A stretch of DNA of 32,858 nucleotides from the NCBI GenBank assembly GCA_029747585.1, contig JAPEVF010000506.1:1-32858 (forward strand). The letters run 5' to 3'. Shown here one piece after another: positions 1 through 11,998 of this stretch. The notes under the pieces are model-generated. The model ran no database searches. It saw nothing but the letters and a program-made list of their open reading frames with translations, and was not told the origin of the DNA. The stretch's first letter is position 1; every line of letters starts with the position of its first letter. Origin of the DNA: Pleurotus djamor (taxonomy: Eukaryota; Basidiomycota; Agaricomycetes; Agaricales; Pleurotaceae). The position numbers and the translations under genes are program-made.

Positions 1-238
1 TTTTCATGGCATCGATTACTGTGTACTTGGAAAGATATTGTGTGAACTCACTCTACGTACGTGTTCACCCAAATATCATCAAGGACTTCGTCTAGTGGCT
101 GACTCAGCCCTAGGCCTAACGGTCTAGGAAGGTACTTTAAGACGGAGATTTGAGCAACACCAACAGTTGAGAGGACACCCTAAGCTTTCCCACAGTTCCA
201 CCTGCCGCTTGTAAACAGGCTCCATCCATCCTCACTCC

Positions 239-1386
239 ATGCCTAGAACTCCAATGACTTCGTTCTTCGATATCCCGAATGATGTCCGCATGAATGCAGA
301 ATTGGTCAAGATGCTCGGGACTTGTCTCAGTCGCGCTGACCTCGTCAACCTCTGGTCCACCAGCTCTTATTTCCGCTACCTACTTTCGCCTTTGATCTTT
401 AAAGACATCGGGGTGAAAAAAATTGACCCCATCAATCTGCAAGACACATTCCCAGTCCGCATGGCTTGGAAGATGACTACACTCCGTCTCAGAGGGGACA
501 CTCCACAACCATGGTCACCACTCTCCTTAGATGGCTTCCTTCATTTGATGGTCGGATTGAAGATTTTGGATTTGAGGGGGTTTCAATTTGTGTGGTACGA
601 ATTTGCTCTCATCAAACGGTCGCACTTATATAATACTTATAGTCTTTCAACAATCCCCTGGAATGCCTTGAGGAATCTCGAGGAGCTGCACATTAACAAC
701 AGATGCCCTCAAGCTGACAGTCAAGGTTGCGAGATTCACAAAGTTCATTGGCACCCGGGCGACGTCCTTCACGCTCAACTACCCATACTCAAGCGACTCA
801 CATGTCACCCATGCATGCTTTCTCTTTTTCTTGGAGGCGCTCCCATGGTGACCCATCTATGTATTGACGCCTCAAATGCATGCCATATCAGAGTCGATGA
901 TGGACAGGACTTAACTCGCATGGATTTGTCGCTCATCCGGCGAGTGGGATTTTATCAAGTGAAGACTGAATGGGTCAATTTATTGGCATCCATACTCCCC
1001 AACGTTACGCATGTCGAAGTCATGCAAGACTTCTCCGATTCTATAGATATCGTGAGGCTCTGCTCATTTTTACGGAGCCTTTGTTCTTAACCGGTGATTG
1101 CACGTAGGAAAAGTGGTATGGTGCGGTGAAAACCTTTCCAACAGCCATGAAGATGCTCCTCATGTTTGAAGGCTACGAACCTCTTCAGGTTGACACAAAG
1201 CGCCGCGTTCAAGAAGATGAAAGCTTTATTCCGAACCATGGGAAACTCATGTATCTCAAAATTGTCAGCCCAGATGCATACGCGATATATCAGGGTTCAC
1301 CTCTCTCCAGAGCGCTGATGAAGTTATCCACCACGGATTTTGAAGAAGAAAGGGCGGCAATGAAAGGTGTTCTAATGTTAGAGTAG
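239..1386 (+). CDS. F-box-like protein with leucine-rich C-terminal part, one intron
   Basis: Proposed exons are 239-1051 and 1108-1386, giving 363 residues. The 56-nt intron (1052-1107) opens with GTGAGG, ends in GTAG and has a CTTAAC branch-like site 17 nt before the acceptor. Both reading frames stop inside it, so without splicing the gene would look broken. Residues about 10-60 resemble an F-box: an I-P-x-D-V start, a LSRADLVNL stretch, then YFRYLLSPLIF. The remainder has leucine-spaced segments (LRLRG, LKILDLRG, LEELHI, LKRL) as in agaric F-box/LRR-type proteins. By family knowledge, F-box proteins bring substrates to SCF ubiquitin ligases; the substrate is unknown. The second exon (WYGAVKTFPTAMKML) fits the terminal helix-strand unit of the family. 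The start is the first ATG of the open frame, and an in-frame ATG lies five codons later. Confidence 0.7.
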
Positions 1387-3971
1387 AACCATACTCGGGC
1401 CTATAAAAGCAATGACGTACCCAAATTTTTGTCCTCCCCAATGCTGATAATCGTTCTAATAGCCAGAAATGTAAACATCTGGTACCGGGCTTACGACAAT
1501 GGTGGACGCGACGTAGGACTCAATGAGAGATGATCTAGTCGATTGTACGGGCTCAACTGGCGAGCCGCACACGCGAATACCAACAGGGAATGCGGACTGA
1601 AAAAAGAACTACTGGATATGGCGGGGCCCTCACCTCGCGAGAAGGAGTTCGAAGAGAGTACACTAGGAATTTGGCTCGCTCGGTGCGTATATCCCAGCGA
1701 GAGACGAGGACTGTATAGCAGGAAGGTGTAATGAAATCACAAGAGCGGAAGTAAATAGAGGGAGAGGAATGATGAAAGAAGACAGCGAGGAATGTGATCA
1801 CCCTAAGAAAAGAGAGAAACCACAGGGGAACAATTATGAAAGATAATAAGATACGGAAAGCGTAGCGACGAGAGAAACAGAGAGAAGACAAAGCGTAGCA
1901 GAGCGCGATAGAGAGAACAATCAGTGTCGACAGATAAGGAGCATTATGTAACAGGCGAGTCTCCCAGTCGACAAGTTGACAAGTCGATAGTGCATAGGTC
2001 GCTCGGAGAGGGACGATGAGGAGGGCGAGTGACAGGGGCGAGAGGAGGGAAATAGAAGGCGGAATCAATGGTCGCCTTACATTCCTGGTACTCTAGAGTA
2101 TCCATGGAGCGCACTCCTTTAGAGTTTACCTACTCTCATTGAATATGGAATGGACACAAGGGAAGGCAGATCAAGTAATATACACGAAGGAGTGAACTGA
2201 GCCATGACATGAATGATGACGGAACACTGATCGAAATCATATATGTACGTTTTGGGGGAGGTTCACTCTACCCTCAGTAATGAGATGGACTCTACTAAGT
2301 ATGAGGAAAGAACATATAGGCAAATTTATTCGCCACAAACGCTTCTTCTGGAAAGCAGAGTCACAACAAGGTCGACGGGTTCCGGTACCTGGCCGATAGC
2401 CCACCCTATGGTACAATGTTGGATGCACTCAAGCAGGAAAGTGTCGATTACTCCCACCAACACGTGGAGCAACTGACCGTGACAGGCTGGACTTGAGCTT
2501 GAGGGATTGGCATACTCCTTGACGGCATCACGAAGACTAAAGGGGGTGTCTAACTCTAACTTGACTGAGACAAGAGTGCGGAAGGCTGAGAGCACACGGC
2601 ACGCTGAATGAGTGAATCAATGAGCATGACTGAAGATTTATACCCAAGACCACATGTCTGTCCGTAGTAGTTGGTACCTACAACAATACACAACACGAGA
2701 GAGTGCCGTGGCGGGGGAAGCCGTGTTGAGGCGCAGAGGATACCAAAGTCTAGGAGTACATAGACGACTGCTCGCTACCCTCACCGCGCGGAGTCCTCTG
2801 CGACCTTATTCAATCTGCTTTGTAATTAGCTACGCGTCACTGAAGCTCTGGTATGCATCGCATTGGCATCGCATATTGCGGCTATCTCAGGGTGTTGGTC
2901 GCTTTGTANTTTTTGATTGCATACGGCTACGGCTACAAGTAAACGAGTGCCAAGACTCAGAGTGAGCATTTCAAGGAAGGACAAAGAGCTGAGGGCATCG
3001 TGGCTCCTTCCAGAGTATATGGGTGTGCGAGAGAGGAGGCTTTAAGGGACAGAGATAGGGAAAGGCTCAGTCGACCAGCGCTTACGTAGGGAAGCTTCCC
3101 TCAGTAGACGCGCAGAAACCGTGTCCATTGTTTCGACCAAGTGTTCACAAAGTGTTCATGGCATGTTACGCATTCGAAAAGTGCTCAGTTTCATTCCTGG
3201 ATCTGGGCCGTTACGCTACCGTTTTCTTACTATCAAGTGCTCGTGTACACCCAGCCGCCGTTACAAATTACTCAAAGTGTTGATTTTTCCGTTGACTGCT
3301 ACGCGTGACTGAACGCGACAGTAGGTTGTTTATATGTCTCACTCCCTCCAAAGATCCATATCCATGCTCCATTCCGGGGAACACAGTGTGAATAGGAGGA
3401 GACCTCTCAAACGGCTGACGCACACGGCGACATTCTGCAAACTAACTTGAAGGAGTCACTCGAAGGCACACGGTGGCTTCCTCGAAAATATGTATGGATG
3501 AGGGTCAAGACGTCTTGCCATCAACCCTTGATACCCTTTCTTCTCCGAGCTAATTATGGTAGAAGAATATGTACTGTCTAATTCATCGTCCGTACAAGTA
3601 CCTACTGCCTCGGAAAATACCTGAATGCTTCATAATTCCACATTCTGGCCGTCCCCCATTTGCAAGGAGCGGAACATTGATAGTTGGTGACCTAGACTGG
3701 ATGCAAGATGTGAGCTTCTACGACTTTTCCGCCTCAAAAAGAACCAGAACAGTGAAGCTATGGCCACATATCACCCCTCTGGCTATCTTTTGCGGAGCTA
3801 TTGACCGTTTCCCCGCCATTGAGATATATAATATGTGTTAGTGCCGTTTTCCAAATTGACCATTTACGGGCATAGGAGTTGCACCTGGCCAATTTAGGGT
3901 TAGGGCGCTAGGAACGAAAACCACAAATTTTGTCGCTGACAACCTCAAGAAAACCTGATACCCACCCACAA
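1387..3971. other. Gene-poor stretch, no convincing coding region
   Basis: No reading frame here shows a protein I recognise or a consistent splice structure. About 1730-2070 is strongly purine-rich on the plus strand, which by itself opens a long hydrophobic frame on the opposite strand. A 12-bp palindrome lies at 2089-2100 and a short telomere-like tract at 3893-3905. An ambiguous base is at 2909. Decayed repeats cannot be ruled out without a genome comparison. Confidence 0.6.
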
Positions 3972-4514
3972 ATGGCGACATATTCCCTCGACGATTTCGT
4001 TACTGAGGCAGCTAGCCTCCAGAAGAATCATGATGATGCCGCGGAATTCATCAAATTCGTCATCAACGGGATCTCGGGTGATGAAGAGATCACGGTCAAC
4101 CCCCTCCTTCACCCTCTCGCTCCTGATGAAGGAATTGATGGAGGTCGAGACTACGACTCACTCCTCGGGATCGATACAAACATACAAGTAACATCCAGCA
4201 TCTCCCTGTACCCGGTATCAAAGATATCGGACACCTTGTCTTCAGACATCCATCTCAAATACAACTTCACCGTCGCTGGTGTGAGTCCACGTTCATTCTC
4301 TGTTAACTACCACCTTATACAATACAGGGACTCATGGGATTGGCGGTTCACAAGTGCCCCAATCTTTGCATTGGATATTGGGGCAATCGAAATAACATTC
4401 GAGCCCTTCTGCCTGCTCTCTACAGAGAGGGACGCAGCTCTGCTTTGACGCAACAGGAATACAAGCAATTCTACGAAAAAGGACTAANGGCCTGCCATCG
4501 TAGAGCTTATTCCC
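3972..4514 (+). CDS. Truncated basidiomycete protein of unknown function
   Basis: Exon 1 is 3972-4280, a 47-nt GTGAGT...ACAG intron spans 4281-4327, and exon 2 runs from 4328. The ATG at 3972 was chosen over an upstream TTG. Visible motifs are RDYDSLLGID (about 55-64), LYPVSKISDTL, then VHKCPN, IRALLPALYREGR and LTQQEYKQFYEKGL. I recall agaric proteins with this order (DYDS...IPN...LFPxLYxE...YExGLxPAI) but no assigned function. An N at 4488 shifts the frame. If that base is spurious, the reading continues as LRPAIVELIP, which fits the family, and then stops matching at about 4514. Family members, as I remember them, continue much further, so the 3' part appears to be missing. The plus-strand frame that stays open to 4660 is the shadow of the minus-strand ABC-F gene, not a continuation. 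Confidence 0.5.
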
Positions 4515-4530
4515 GTNCAGGAGAGACGNC
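4515..4530. other. Breakpoint or assembly join between two truncated genes
   Basis: Left of this point the plus strand encodes the unknown protein. Right of it the minus strand encodes the ABC-F ATPase up to just past its signature motif. Neither gene continues across. N's at 4517 and 4529 lie inside the join and another at 4488 is nearby, three of the eight N's in the whole window. See the finding on this join. Confidence 0.6.
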
Positions 4531-5587
4531 TGCAAGAGCACATCTTGATCGCCAGCCTCCGGATAGTGACGTGACTGGTGAGTTCATCATCTCCGTTGAG
4601 AATCCGAGTCCAGCCAGTATCGTAGCGGCGCGAGCCTCGGTCGTTGACGCATCGAGCTAGACTTACATCAATTTCATACCCATCGAAGAAGAGACACTAG
4701 ACCCACTAGTTCGAGGGTAGTGGAAACGTCCGAAAGCATATCGGCTGCTTGGCGGGCGACATCGCTCTCTAGAATGCCTTGATCAAGTCTGAATCGTTCT
4801 TCATCAAGTCTCAGTAAAATATCAAGAAAATACACGCACGCCTCTTGTGCTTCCTTGACGCGGGCTTCCGCCTTGATTTCTTCTTCGCGAGCTTTCTTGC
4901 CTCGTGCACCTGTGGTTTTGCTGGCGAACTTACGGGCCTCCTCAAGCTCAGATACTAGTCTAGCCAGTCGTATCTCGGAGACAATACGCTGGGTTTGGGA
5001 GATTGAAGTGGTCTCCACCGCCTGAGTAAGACCTATATGATAAACATAAAGATTGTTTTGAGAGTAGAAAGTATGATGACCCACGATCAAACTCCACCAT
5101 TGCCCTCTCCCTCTCTAAGTCACCATGAACGACGTGACTGAGAACGGTGGCTTCCTTCACAACAGACTGAGAGATTCGTGTACTGTCTGTGACCTGTGAA
5201 ACAAGAACGATGCGAAGAAGCTTTCCAAGACCTGGAATTATTTTGTCGGCCATGGCTTGGAGAAGCGCTGACAGTTTACGAGAGATGATGCCTCAGAGCG
5301 AGACGCTGCATCACAAGGATGGACGCACTTGATTTTCCGGTTCCGTTCCTAGACGTAAATTATGAAAGTCCGATTAGTGCAGTGACGATCACAGCGTACC
5401 TTCCCATCAGAGCATAACGAACGCCCGCCTTTAACCTGAGCTTGCTATCCGTAAGAAGCTCTCGATCTCCAATGCTGATATTGACACCCTTTAGATCAAC
5501 TTCAGTGGTGGTGTCTAATGTTTCTGCGTGAAAGCGAGATTGCTGAGAGGTTGCGATGATCTTGGGCTTAATGGGAGCAGTGGACAT
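4531..5587 (-). CDS. ABC-F type ATPase, N-terminal half only
   Basis: Five exons on the minus strand: 5587-5400, 5348-5329, 5267-5085, 5032-4680 and 4635-4531, with introns of 51, 61, 52 and 44 nt, all GT-AG and frame-consistent. About 283 residues are readable. Residues about 29-60 are the first strand of an ABC domain (VDLKGVNISIGDREL). Walker A is GRNGTGKST (62-70), most of it on a 20-nt exon. Residues about 130-235 are a charged helical arm, and LSGGW (272-276) is the ABC signature. There is no transmembrane segment, so this is an ABC-F (Gcn20/Arb1-like) protein. That family acts on ribosomes in translation or ribosome biogenesis. The signature is followed by RSRCALA, then the sequence breaks at an N; Walker B and the second ABC domain are absent from the window. 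The 44-nt last intron is the least certain. Truncated by rearrangement or misassembly. Confidence 0.75.
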
Positions 5588-6053
5588 GGTGAGATAGGAC
5601 AAGTTTCGACAACTTCCTGTCAATTTGAGGGTGCAGAGTGTTCGTTATGTCAAGCCACCAACAACGGCGTAATGTATATAAACCACAACCAGCGGAACCG
5701 AAACCTAGGGAAAAATGACTAGGAGGCACATACACGAGGCCAAGAGGCCTAAGCGGACCGGATAGCGCCGGTAAACGTGAATTTGTTTTCCCAGAATCAG
5801 ATCCTTACTAGATACAGCTTGGATGGCAGGCGGATATGTTCGAAAAAGCGGATAGGAAAAGGCGGATGAGGAGCTGCTAACGTGGGGCGGAAGTGGCTGG
5901 CATCAGGTGACCTGAGGGCTATAAATCTGCTTTCGAGGAGATCGGCTCCCAATCAAACACCCTAACCAAACTACCATCCAGCAAGCGTCCTCAAGTCGAA
6001 GCGACGACCTGCCTTCGACTCGCCCTTCGCAACAACATCTCTAACACGACAAC
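5588..6053. promoter_or_regulatory. Divergent intergenic region with TATA boxes
   Basis: This region separates the minus-strand ABC-F start from the plus-strand secreted-protein gene. A TATATA lies at 5676-5681, about 90 bases upstream of the ABC-F start. A TATAAA at 5920-5925 (CTATAAATC) lies 129 bases before the ATG at 6054. The stretch 5950-6053 is CA/TC-rich like a fungal 5' leader. No reading frame is supported here. Confidence 0.5.
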
Positions 6054-6491
6054 ATGCATCTCACCAAGTCGATTCTGCCAGCCGCCTTGGCAATCAGTAC
6101 ATCAAGCTGTCTGCTTGCACACGCCCTACCCATCGACCCCATCGCAAACGCGATGGCTTCGACGAGCGACGCACCACAGAATAAGGAGAAACCAATACCG
6201 CCTCAGCATATCTACACCTGGCAACCTGTAGAGGAGAAAGGAACCTCTGATAATGCCGAGAAAGCAAAGTCGGAGCGCATCGCGGATGAGGTCATAGCAA
6301 AGCGCGGGCGACTCCCTGAAGAGAGGGACGGCGATAAAGGCAGAGCAGGAACGCGGAGGCTTCGTTTTTACGTCAGGGAGGGCGGCGGTGATGCGGACAC
6401 TCGCTGGGCTTATGATCGTACTGTCGAAGGTCGATGGGAGCATGTTCAGAAGGATGAGTTCCGATCCATTGAGCGGCCTTTCTATGGTTAA
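6054..6491 (+). CDS. Small secreted protein, charged, unknown function
   Basis: Single exon of 145 residues. The N-terminus (MHLTKSILPAALAISTS, then CLLAHA before LPIDP) is a clear signal peptide, with a likely cut after about residue 24. The mature part has no further cysteine and is rich in K, E, R and D. It contains an aromatic stretch RRLRFYVREGG and ends RPFYG. A TATAAA at 5920-5925 supports expression. I do not recognise a family. It could be a small secreted or cell-wall-associated protein; no enzymatic motif is visible. It is convergent with MDM31, with 101 bases between the stop codons. Confidence 0.6.
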   Translation: MHLTKSILPAALAISTSSCLLAHALPIDPIANAMASTSDAPQNKEKPIPPQHIYTWQPVEEKGTSDNAEKAKSERIADEVIAKRGRLPEERDGDKGRAGTRRLRFYVREGGGDADTRWAYDRTVEGRWEHVQKDEFRSIERPFYG

Positions 6492-6592
6492 GCCTGAGGG
6501 TTGACCGTTACATCTTGTATACCCTGCACCTAGCCTATACACATTCTATGGCCTCCATCATGAACATGAAGTCGGTGGGCATGCGATTCTGG

Positions 6593-9202
6593 TCAGGCTG
6601 GGAAACCCGGTATAAACTCCAGATCGTAGAGACCCTGCCCGTTAAGGTACAGGTCTTTAAGGTGGGCAGAAACGGGATCGACAAGACCACGCAGGGCGGA
6701 AATGGCGGCGCTGGCCGTCATCTGCAAACTCCACAGTCCGACCGTCTTGATACGTTTATTCATGTTGGCTTGGGCTACGTGATAGGCGAGGGCGTCGTAT
6801 ATCTATGTCCAATGTCAGAGGGCAATTACAACGCCAAATAAATAAACAAAAACCTTGAGCGAAATTTCATCCATAAGACCAGCTAGAGGGGTTGCCAATG
6901 AGTTGACCGTACAAACAGTGGGTCGTACATCACTTACTTTCCCACATCTATCGGAAGAACAAATTAGAGGATAGAAAGGCGCGACAGNAAAAAAAAACGC
7001 ACTGTCCAAGCACCGTCAAAATCGGAAAGATCCTTGACTACCGTACAGCGGATGGGTATCAGCGTGTGGTTAGCGCTAGGAAAGGGTTTCGAATCAGAGG
7101 GAAGGCAATGTGAAATGGAATCATTTCACACTTACTTCATGAAGGCTACGATAGGTCTAATGAGCGCATTATTGGCGTAGGAAAGGTCTGAAGTAAAAAT
7201 GGGAACGGCCGCCTTGACGTCGCGAAACCTAATATCGATGTCAATGATGACTTTAGGGCCGTGGTCTCCGTTATGTCCTGGGCCATCGGTTTGATACCCC
7301 CCGAGATCTTCTGGTGCTCGAAGCGGCGGTTTCGCAAGTTGACGCCGACCTGGGATGCGAGCATGTGCAGAATTATCACTGGAACTGAGCGAGGTCGTAA
7401 TGGCGTCGGCAATCTCCTCCAGTAGGGCGTTGAAAGGCATATCGTCCGTGGGATCGCGCGGAAACTTGATGTCGAAAACAGCATCCACCTTTCCAGAAAC
7501 GATCCAGGAGATTGGGCCATCGTCCGTGGTGGAGCCCTTCAAGTGATCAATACTAACGCCGTCGATGCGAATTCTAGACTGCGGGAACATATTAGATCAA
7601 ACAATGGATCGAAGAACAGCTAACTGACCATGCGGGCCCATTCGCCATCTTTCAAATCGGAGTCGGTGGTTCTGCTGATGCTTTGGGGTTTGTGCAAGCT
7701 AAACAGACAGTTATCGAACTGCCCCACGATGTTCTCGGCCGACAACAAGTCATAAAACATCCACTGCTTGCGAAAGCAGCGAAGGTCTGCCCGAAATATG
7801 GAGGCTGTGTACGGGCGGAAATCTCCAGGCTGATATACGGTGATGAGAACGTCCTCTAGCTGTAGGCTTTCCAGTTCGAAATCGCCTGGTTTAGCGATTT
7901 GGCGGAAAGCCGCAGGATCGAGTGGATTCTCTGGATCCCATATGACAGATCTTCGGTCTACGAATGAAACAAACCGATTAGAAAACGGATGACAGGTTGA
8001 GTGCCTATCATACCCAAGACTCCACGGACCCCCTTAATGACAGCATCTTCTATCAGGCCTTTACCGTCTAGCCATTGTTTCAAGGAGAGCGTGACATCGA
8101 TAGAGTCAATGGTAAGATCATACATCGCCCAACCAGAATCGTCTTCCATTGGGCTAGGGCCATCATTATCGTCCTCTTCTTCAATATGATGCATGGCTGG
8201 GTGGTTGCTGACATCATAGCCGACGGCAGCCTTATGAGCGGAGTACGTGGGCTCTTTGTGCGCAGATGAAGAAGGTCGCCGAGATACGTAGACATTTTTG
8301 AATGATATGCGAGAGTCCTTCCATTTGGGAACAATGGCCGACTCAAAAATAACAGTCACCCCCGTTTCCGAGGTGAGATAGTCACTTATAGCACTTGCAA
8401 TGTACCCTAGAAACCCAAACGATTAGATATGCAAAGAGGTGGTTGGTGGCTGGGTCATCATTACTAACTTTGTAACTTGAGGCTGTTCGCTATCGCAAAG
8501 ATGACGGAGAAGAAAGTAGTTCTATAAGGATGATGAGCAAAATAGCGCCAGTGACCACGAGCAACGCGGAAATGAAGCGACTCACGTCCCGACCAATATC
8601 CACAATGTCTGGCTCATCACGAACCACGTTACGAAAGCGGATATGTCATCAGCATTAAACTTGCGAAACGACTTGATCGTAAACCATTTGAACCGTATAC
8701 GTGCACGCTGCCAGAATCCCGTCGCAACATTCAGCAAATCATCCCTCGTCGGCCTCTGCAAATGTGGTAAAGACGCGTATAACCTTCGTATGGCTCGTGG
8801 GTAATCGTCCAAGTTAAGGGGGGAATGGGGCGGCGCATCCACCGCATTCGATTGTTCATCTTTCGTAGGCCTGGACTGAGGACCCCCACTCTGATGCTCT
8901 CTCCGAACCGCTGCAGAACGGAAGTAGTTTCTGAAACTCCCAACATATGGTATTGATAAGCCGATGCGATGCGTGTCCGACAAGTGTCTCCCTTGATAGC
9001 CCCAAGTAGCTTGAGGGGGGTTTGGTCGTTGGGTCGCGACACTGCTTGCTGCAAAGCGCTGCTGTTTGAAAAACACCCGAATGGCATTGTAGCGATCGAG
9101 CGTCGCTTGACGACCGTAATAAGCGGACAGCAATTGCCTACATGGTGTCGTAGAGGGGCCAAAGCCCTTTTTCAGAAGCGTCGTCGTCGTGCTGGGCAAC
9201 AT
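6593..9202 (-). CDS. MDM31: Mitochondrial distribution and morphology protein MDM31
   Basis: Nine exons on the minus strand: 9202-8586, 8521-8469, 8406-8014, 7957-7629, 7578-7136, 7075-7003, 6947-6938, 6882-6854 and 6802-6593, for 718 residues. Introns are 50-64 nt, and the frame holds at all eight junctions. The first about 50 residues are basic with almost no acids, like a mitochondrial presequence. Residues about 158-205 (RPTRDDLLNVATGFWQR, then FKWFTIKSFRKFN) and the membrane span about 188-222 are MDM31 hallmarks as I remember the family. Later blocks include VIFESAIVPKWKDSRI, LIPIRCTVVKDLSDFDG and YDALAYHVAQAN near the end. Yeast Mdm31/Mdm32 are inner-membrane proteins needed for mitochondrial shape and mtDNA inheritance. 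Exon 7 is only 10 nt (encoding MWE plus one base). An N at 6988 lies in the poly-T part of intron 6, outside coding sequence. Confidence 0.9.
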
Positions 9203-11998
9203 GGGAGTAGAGGGAAAAGAGGCTGCTCGACGGAGGGCACAGGGTGCTCGTGTGCGTCGACCCTCGTCGGCATCTTGGCGTGGGAAAGCAATTAGCTCCC
9301 GAATTGAGCGCCCGTCACCAGCTTACTTCCCGAATCCATCGAGCTTCTTATCACGACAGCGCTACAGCTCTATCGTTGGAGTCGGCCAATCCAGCCAACT
9401 GTATATGACGAAGCAATTATGATGCGACTTTTGTCCAAATTCGTATGATACATGGATTTACAGCGGGGCTTTGTGTGCCTGATGGCTACGCTAGTAGTTA
9501 TTGATCAACGATCAGCAATTCATTCACGATTTTCCACAAACGTGCAATTGAGACAGATAGCCATGTATCATTTTTTTNGAAACAATGAGAGAAGCTAGCG
9601 CACACCAGCCTTCTATCGAATTGATCCGAAATTCCTCTTAGGTGGAGGGCGCTCGGAGGGCGGAGCAGTCCAGTCGAACGTCACCAACACCTGTAAATGG
9701 GGCGCAGTAGCAGTAGCCGGCTCAAAGTGGGCTCGGTCGATGAAAATTAACCCAATTGATGGACCACAGTCGATGAGACATCCAGCCTATCCAAAGATCC
9801 CATCCGAAGAGGCCGCCCCAATTTTAGCTGGACTATCAGAAGAAAAGGGGATGGAACGGTGACAGACGAGTGGTAAGGGTCATAGCGAGAAGCACTTCGA
9901 AGTCCATGGCGTTCCTAGGTCGAAGGGTATTCAACCAAGAAGGAAAAGTGGACCCGGGCGGGCATTGAGTCTCTTATGACCGACGCCAAAGCGGGGACCA
10001 TGGTATGGAAGATACCACATGTCACCTCATATGATATTCGTATTCTATACAGATGGGCAGCGGCTGCCCCCGATCACAAAAGTTTAAAAACGCAGGGACG
10101 GTGGTGCCGTCCAACATGCCGTAAGACCAGCCATGATAAGTACATCTGGAGTACTAGTTGAACAGACGTGGAGTTTCGGATTGGCTGATTCGGTGGCACG
10201 TATGATGGGGTACATCCCCATTCATCCAGGAATTTCGTAAATCGAGTTAGCACGCATGCTATGGATCAAGTCGGATGGAACACAGAGTCGAGTGACCTCG
10301 CTGTGTGTATTGATGTAGTGGTGCATTGGTAACTATGCATTAGTACCATGCGGACGATCGCGCCGGGAGAAGGGGGTTAGCACCATCCTATGCACGAGGC
10401 TGGATGCTTATCCGGTGAGAGAGGAAAGGAACATCGATCATCCTTCGGATTGGGGTCTAGGCGAAACCACGAATATAATTGACGGATGAAATTTCGACTT
10501 TGCTTCCTCGGCTGGAAATACAAGGGCGTAGACGCCATGCCATTCGTGGAGAAAGCCCGGAAATTTATAGAGCCAGCCACATTGGCAGAGACCGTGCTTG
10601 CCGTGGGGTGGAGTGATCTCCAAAATAGCACGGAAGAGTATGCGGCGAGTCGCCACGCCAAGTGACTCTTCTTTGGTTCGTGAGTCCCGGGGAACAGATG
10701 GCCGTCTTCATGAAATGCGCGTCCAAAACATCGCGACAGAAATGGAACGACTGACAAGAGGCTAGGGACAATGAATGTTGGCTACTTGTTAATCGAAACC
10801 ATTGTGCGACGTAGATGGATCTGATAAGGGGATCCTTACCATAGAGATTGACGGATATGGTGATGATGCCAACACGCCAAAGTCTAGCTGATTGTGATGC
10901 TGTAAGCTGGGCTGAGAATGGGAAGGTGAAAAATATTATCTTCACCGTGAGGCATATCCACGAAGCACTGGTCGGATTGAATGGGCCTAGGTGTCATGAG
11001 GATGTCCGGCACAGACTCTGAGGGCACCGAGCACAGAAGAGCAGAGGTCGCCGAGAGGGCCAGAGCGCGCCGAGCTCTCCGTCGAGTGGATCTTACGAGA
11101 ATTGGGGGAGCAGAATGAGGCCACTATAGCCCGCAGTCGTCGAAATACTCAAGAGAGGTGTCAAATTTCAAACAGATTCGACAGGGTAGAGGTTCGCAGC
11201 GGATGGTCGTCTGAGGTTTTGGCCGTATCAGATCCATCACAAGGTAGGCGCCTGGTGCATCCCGCAGCAAATGGCGATCCGTAGCAACGAAGGAACTACG
11301 GTCAGCAGAATGCAGACCCCCTGGGTGCGGATTAGATGTGGCTTGTCCGCCATTGGCAGAAACCGTAACCCACGAACAACAGGGAGATGGCACGAAGAGA
11401 TAGCTCCGTTTGGACGTCGGTTGGCTCTGGGGGAGCGAAAAGGAGGTGTTCGCCATACGGAGATGCGACAATCCAAACTGGGTTATTTCGCGACGCGTCG
11501 AATATGGAATAGGGGGAGGGCATGTTGGTTCCTCTACGTTTTTAGAAGGTCAGCTGTGGTGACTCACGCGCAAGACCAAGGTGAATCACCACCGAGTCTT
11601 TTCGTCGCTGTTGCAATCGCCCACAAAGTGCGACATGTTAAGAATGAATGACAAGCGGCACTCGCGTCCTGCTGCTGCGGTGCACGTTAGGATTAAACCA
11701 GGGGAGTAGCAATGATGAACGGGTTGGGGTGAGTCGCGATTCCCATTTGGGATATGTTCTCCATGTGGAGAAGTTGCGACATTTAGAAACTCCGCGAAGC
11801 GCCGGCGTGACCTTAGGCTACAGCCTGAGCCGTCCCGTACTGCTTTCAGTCGTGGCTGAAGAGAGGATCTCAAGATGAGTCAAAAATATCTCGACCCAAT
11901 TCGAGAAGAAGATATATACCCCGCGTTTAAGCTCAATGACCCTTCACCCGCCTCTTCATACAGCCAGCCAATCCTCCCCTCAGACGACGTAGCCAGCG
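9203..11998. other. Gene-poor stretch between MDM31 and the DUF6699 gene
   Basis: The first few hundred bases should hold the MDM31 promoter. Beyond that I see only short frames without recognisable motifs or splice continuity. A 40-codon frame beginning MRMSGTDSEG lies near 11000 and is arginine-rich, but nothing joins to it. An N follows a T run at 9578. Frames on both strands between 10377 and 11880 overlap each other and look like chance. Confidence 0.55.

Noticed and set aside
1553..2068. 171-codon minus-strand hydrophobic frame
   Set aside because: The plus strand is extremely purine-rich here, so the complement is pyrimidine-rich and automatically reads as Leu/Ser/Phe/Tyr without stops. 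No family motif is present.
4531..4660. Plus-strand frame continuing after the unknown protein
   Set aside because: It is the exact antisense of the ABC-F signature exon (LSGGWRSRCALA), which is a recognisable motif, so the plus-strand reading is a shadow.
7958..8013. Apparent extension of MDM31 exon 3 ending in a hydrophobic segment
   Set aside because: It is read-through into a GTATGA...GTAG intron. Splicing restores the family sequence DRRSVIWDPENP.
10377..11878. Overlapping frames on both strands, 80-130 codons
   Set aside because: No motif, no splice partner, and frames on opposite strands overlap without either looking more protein-like.
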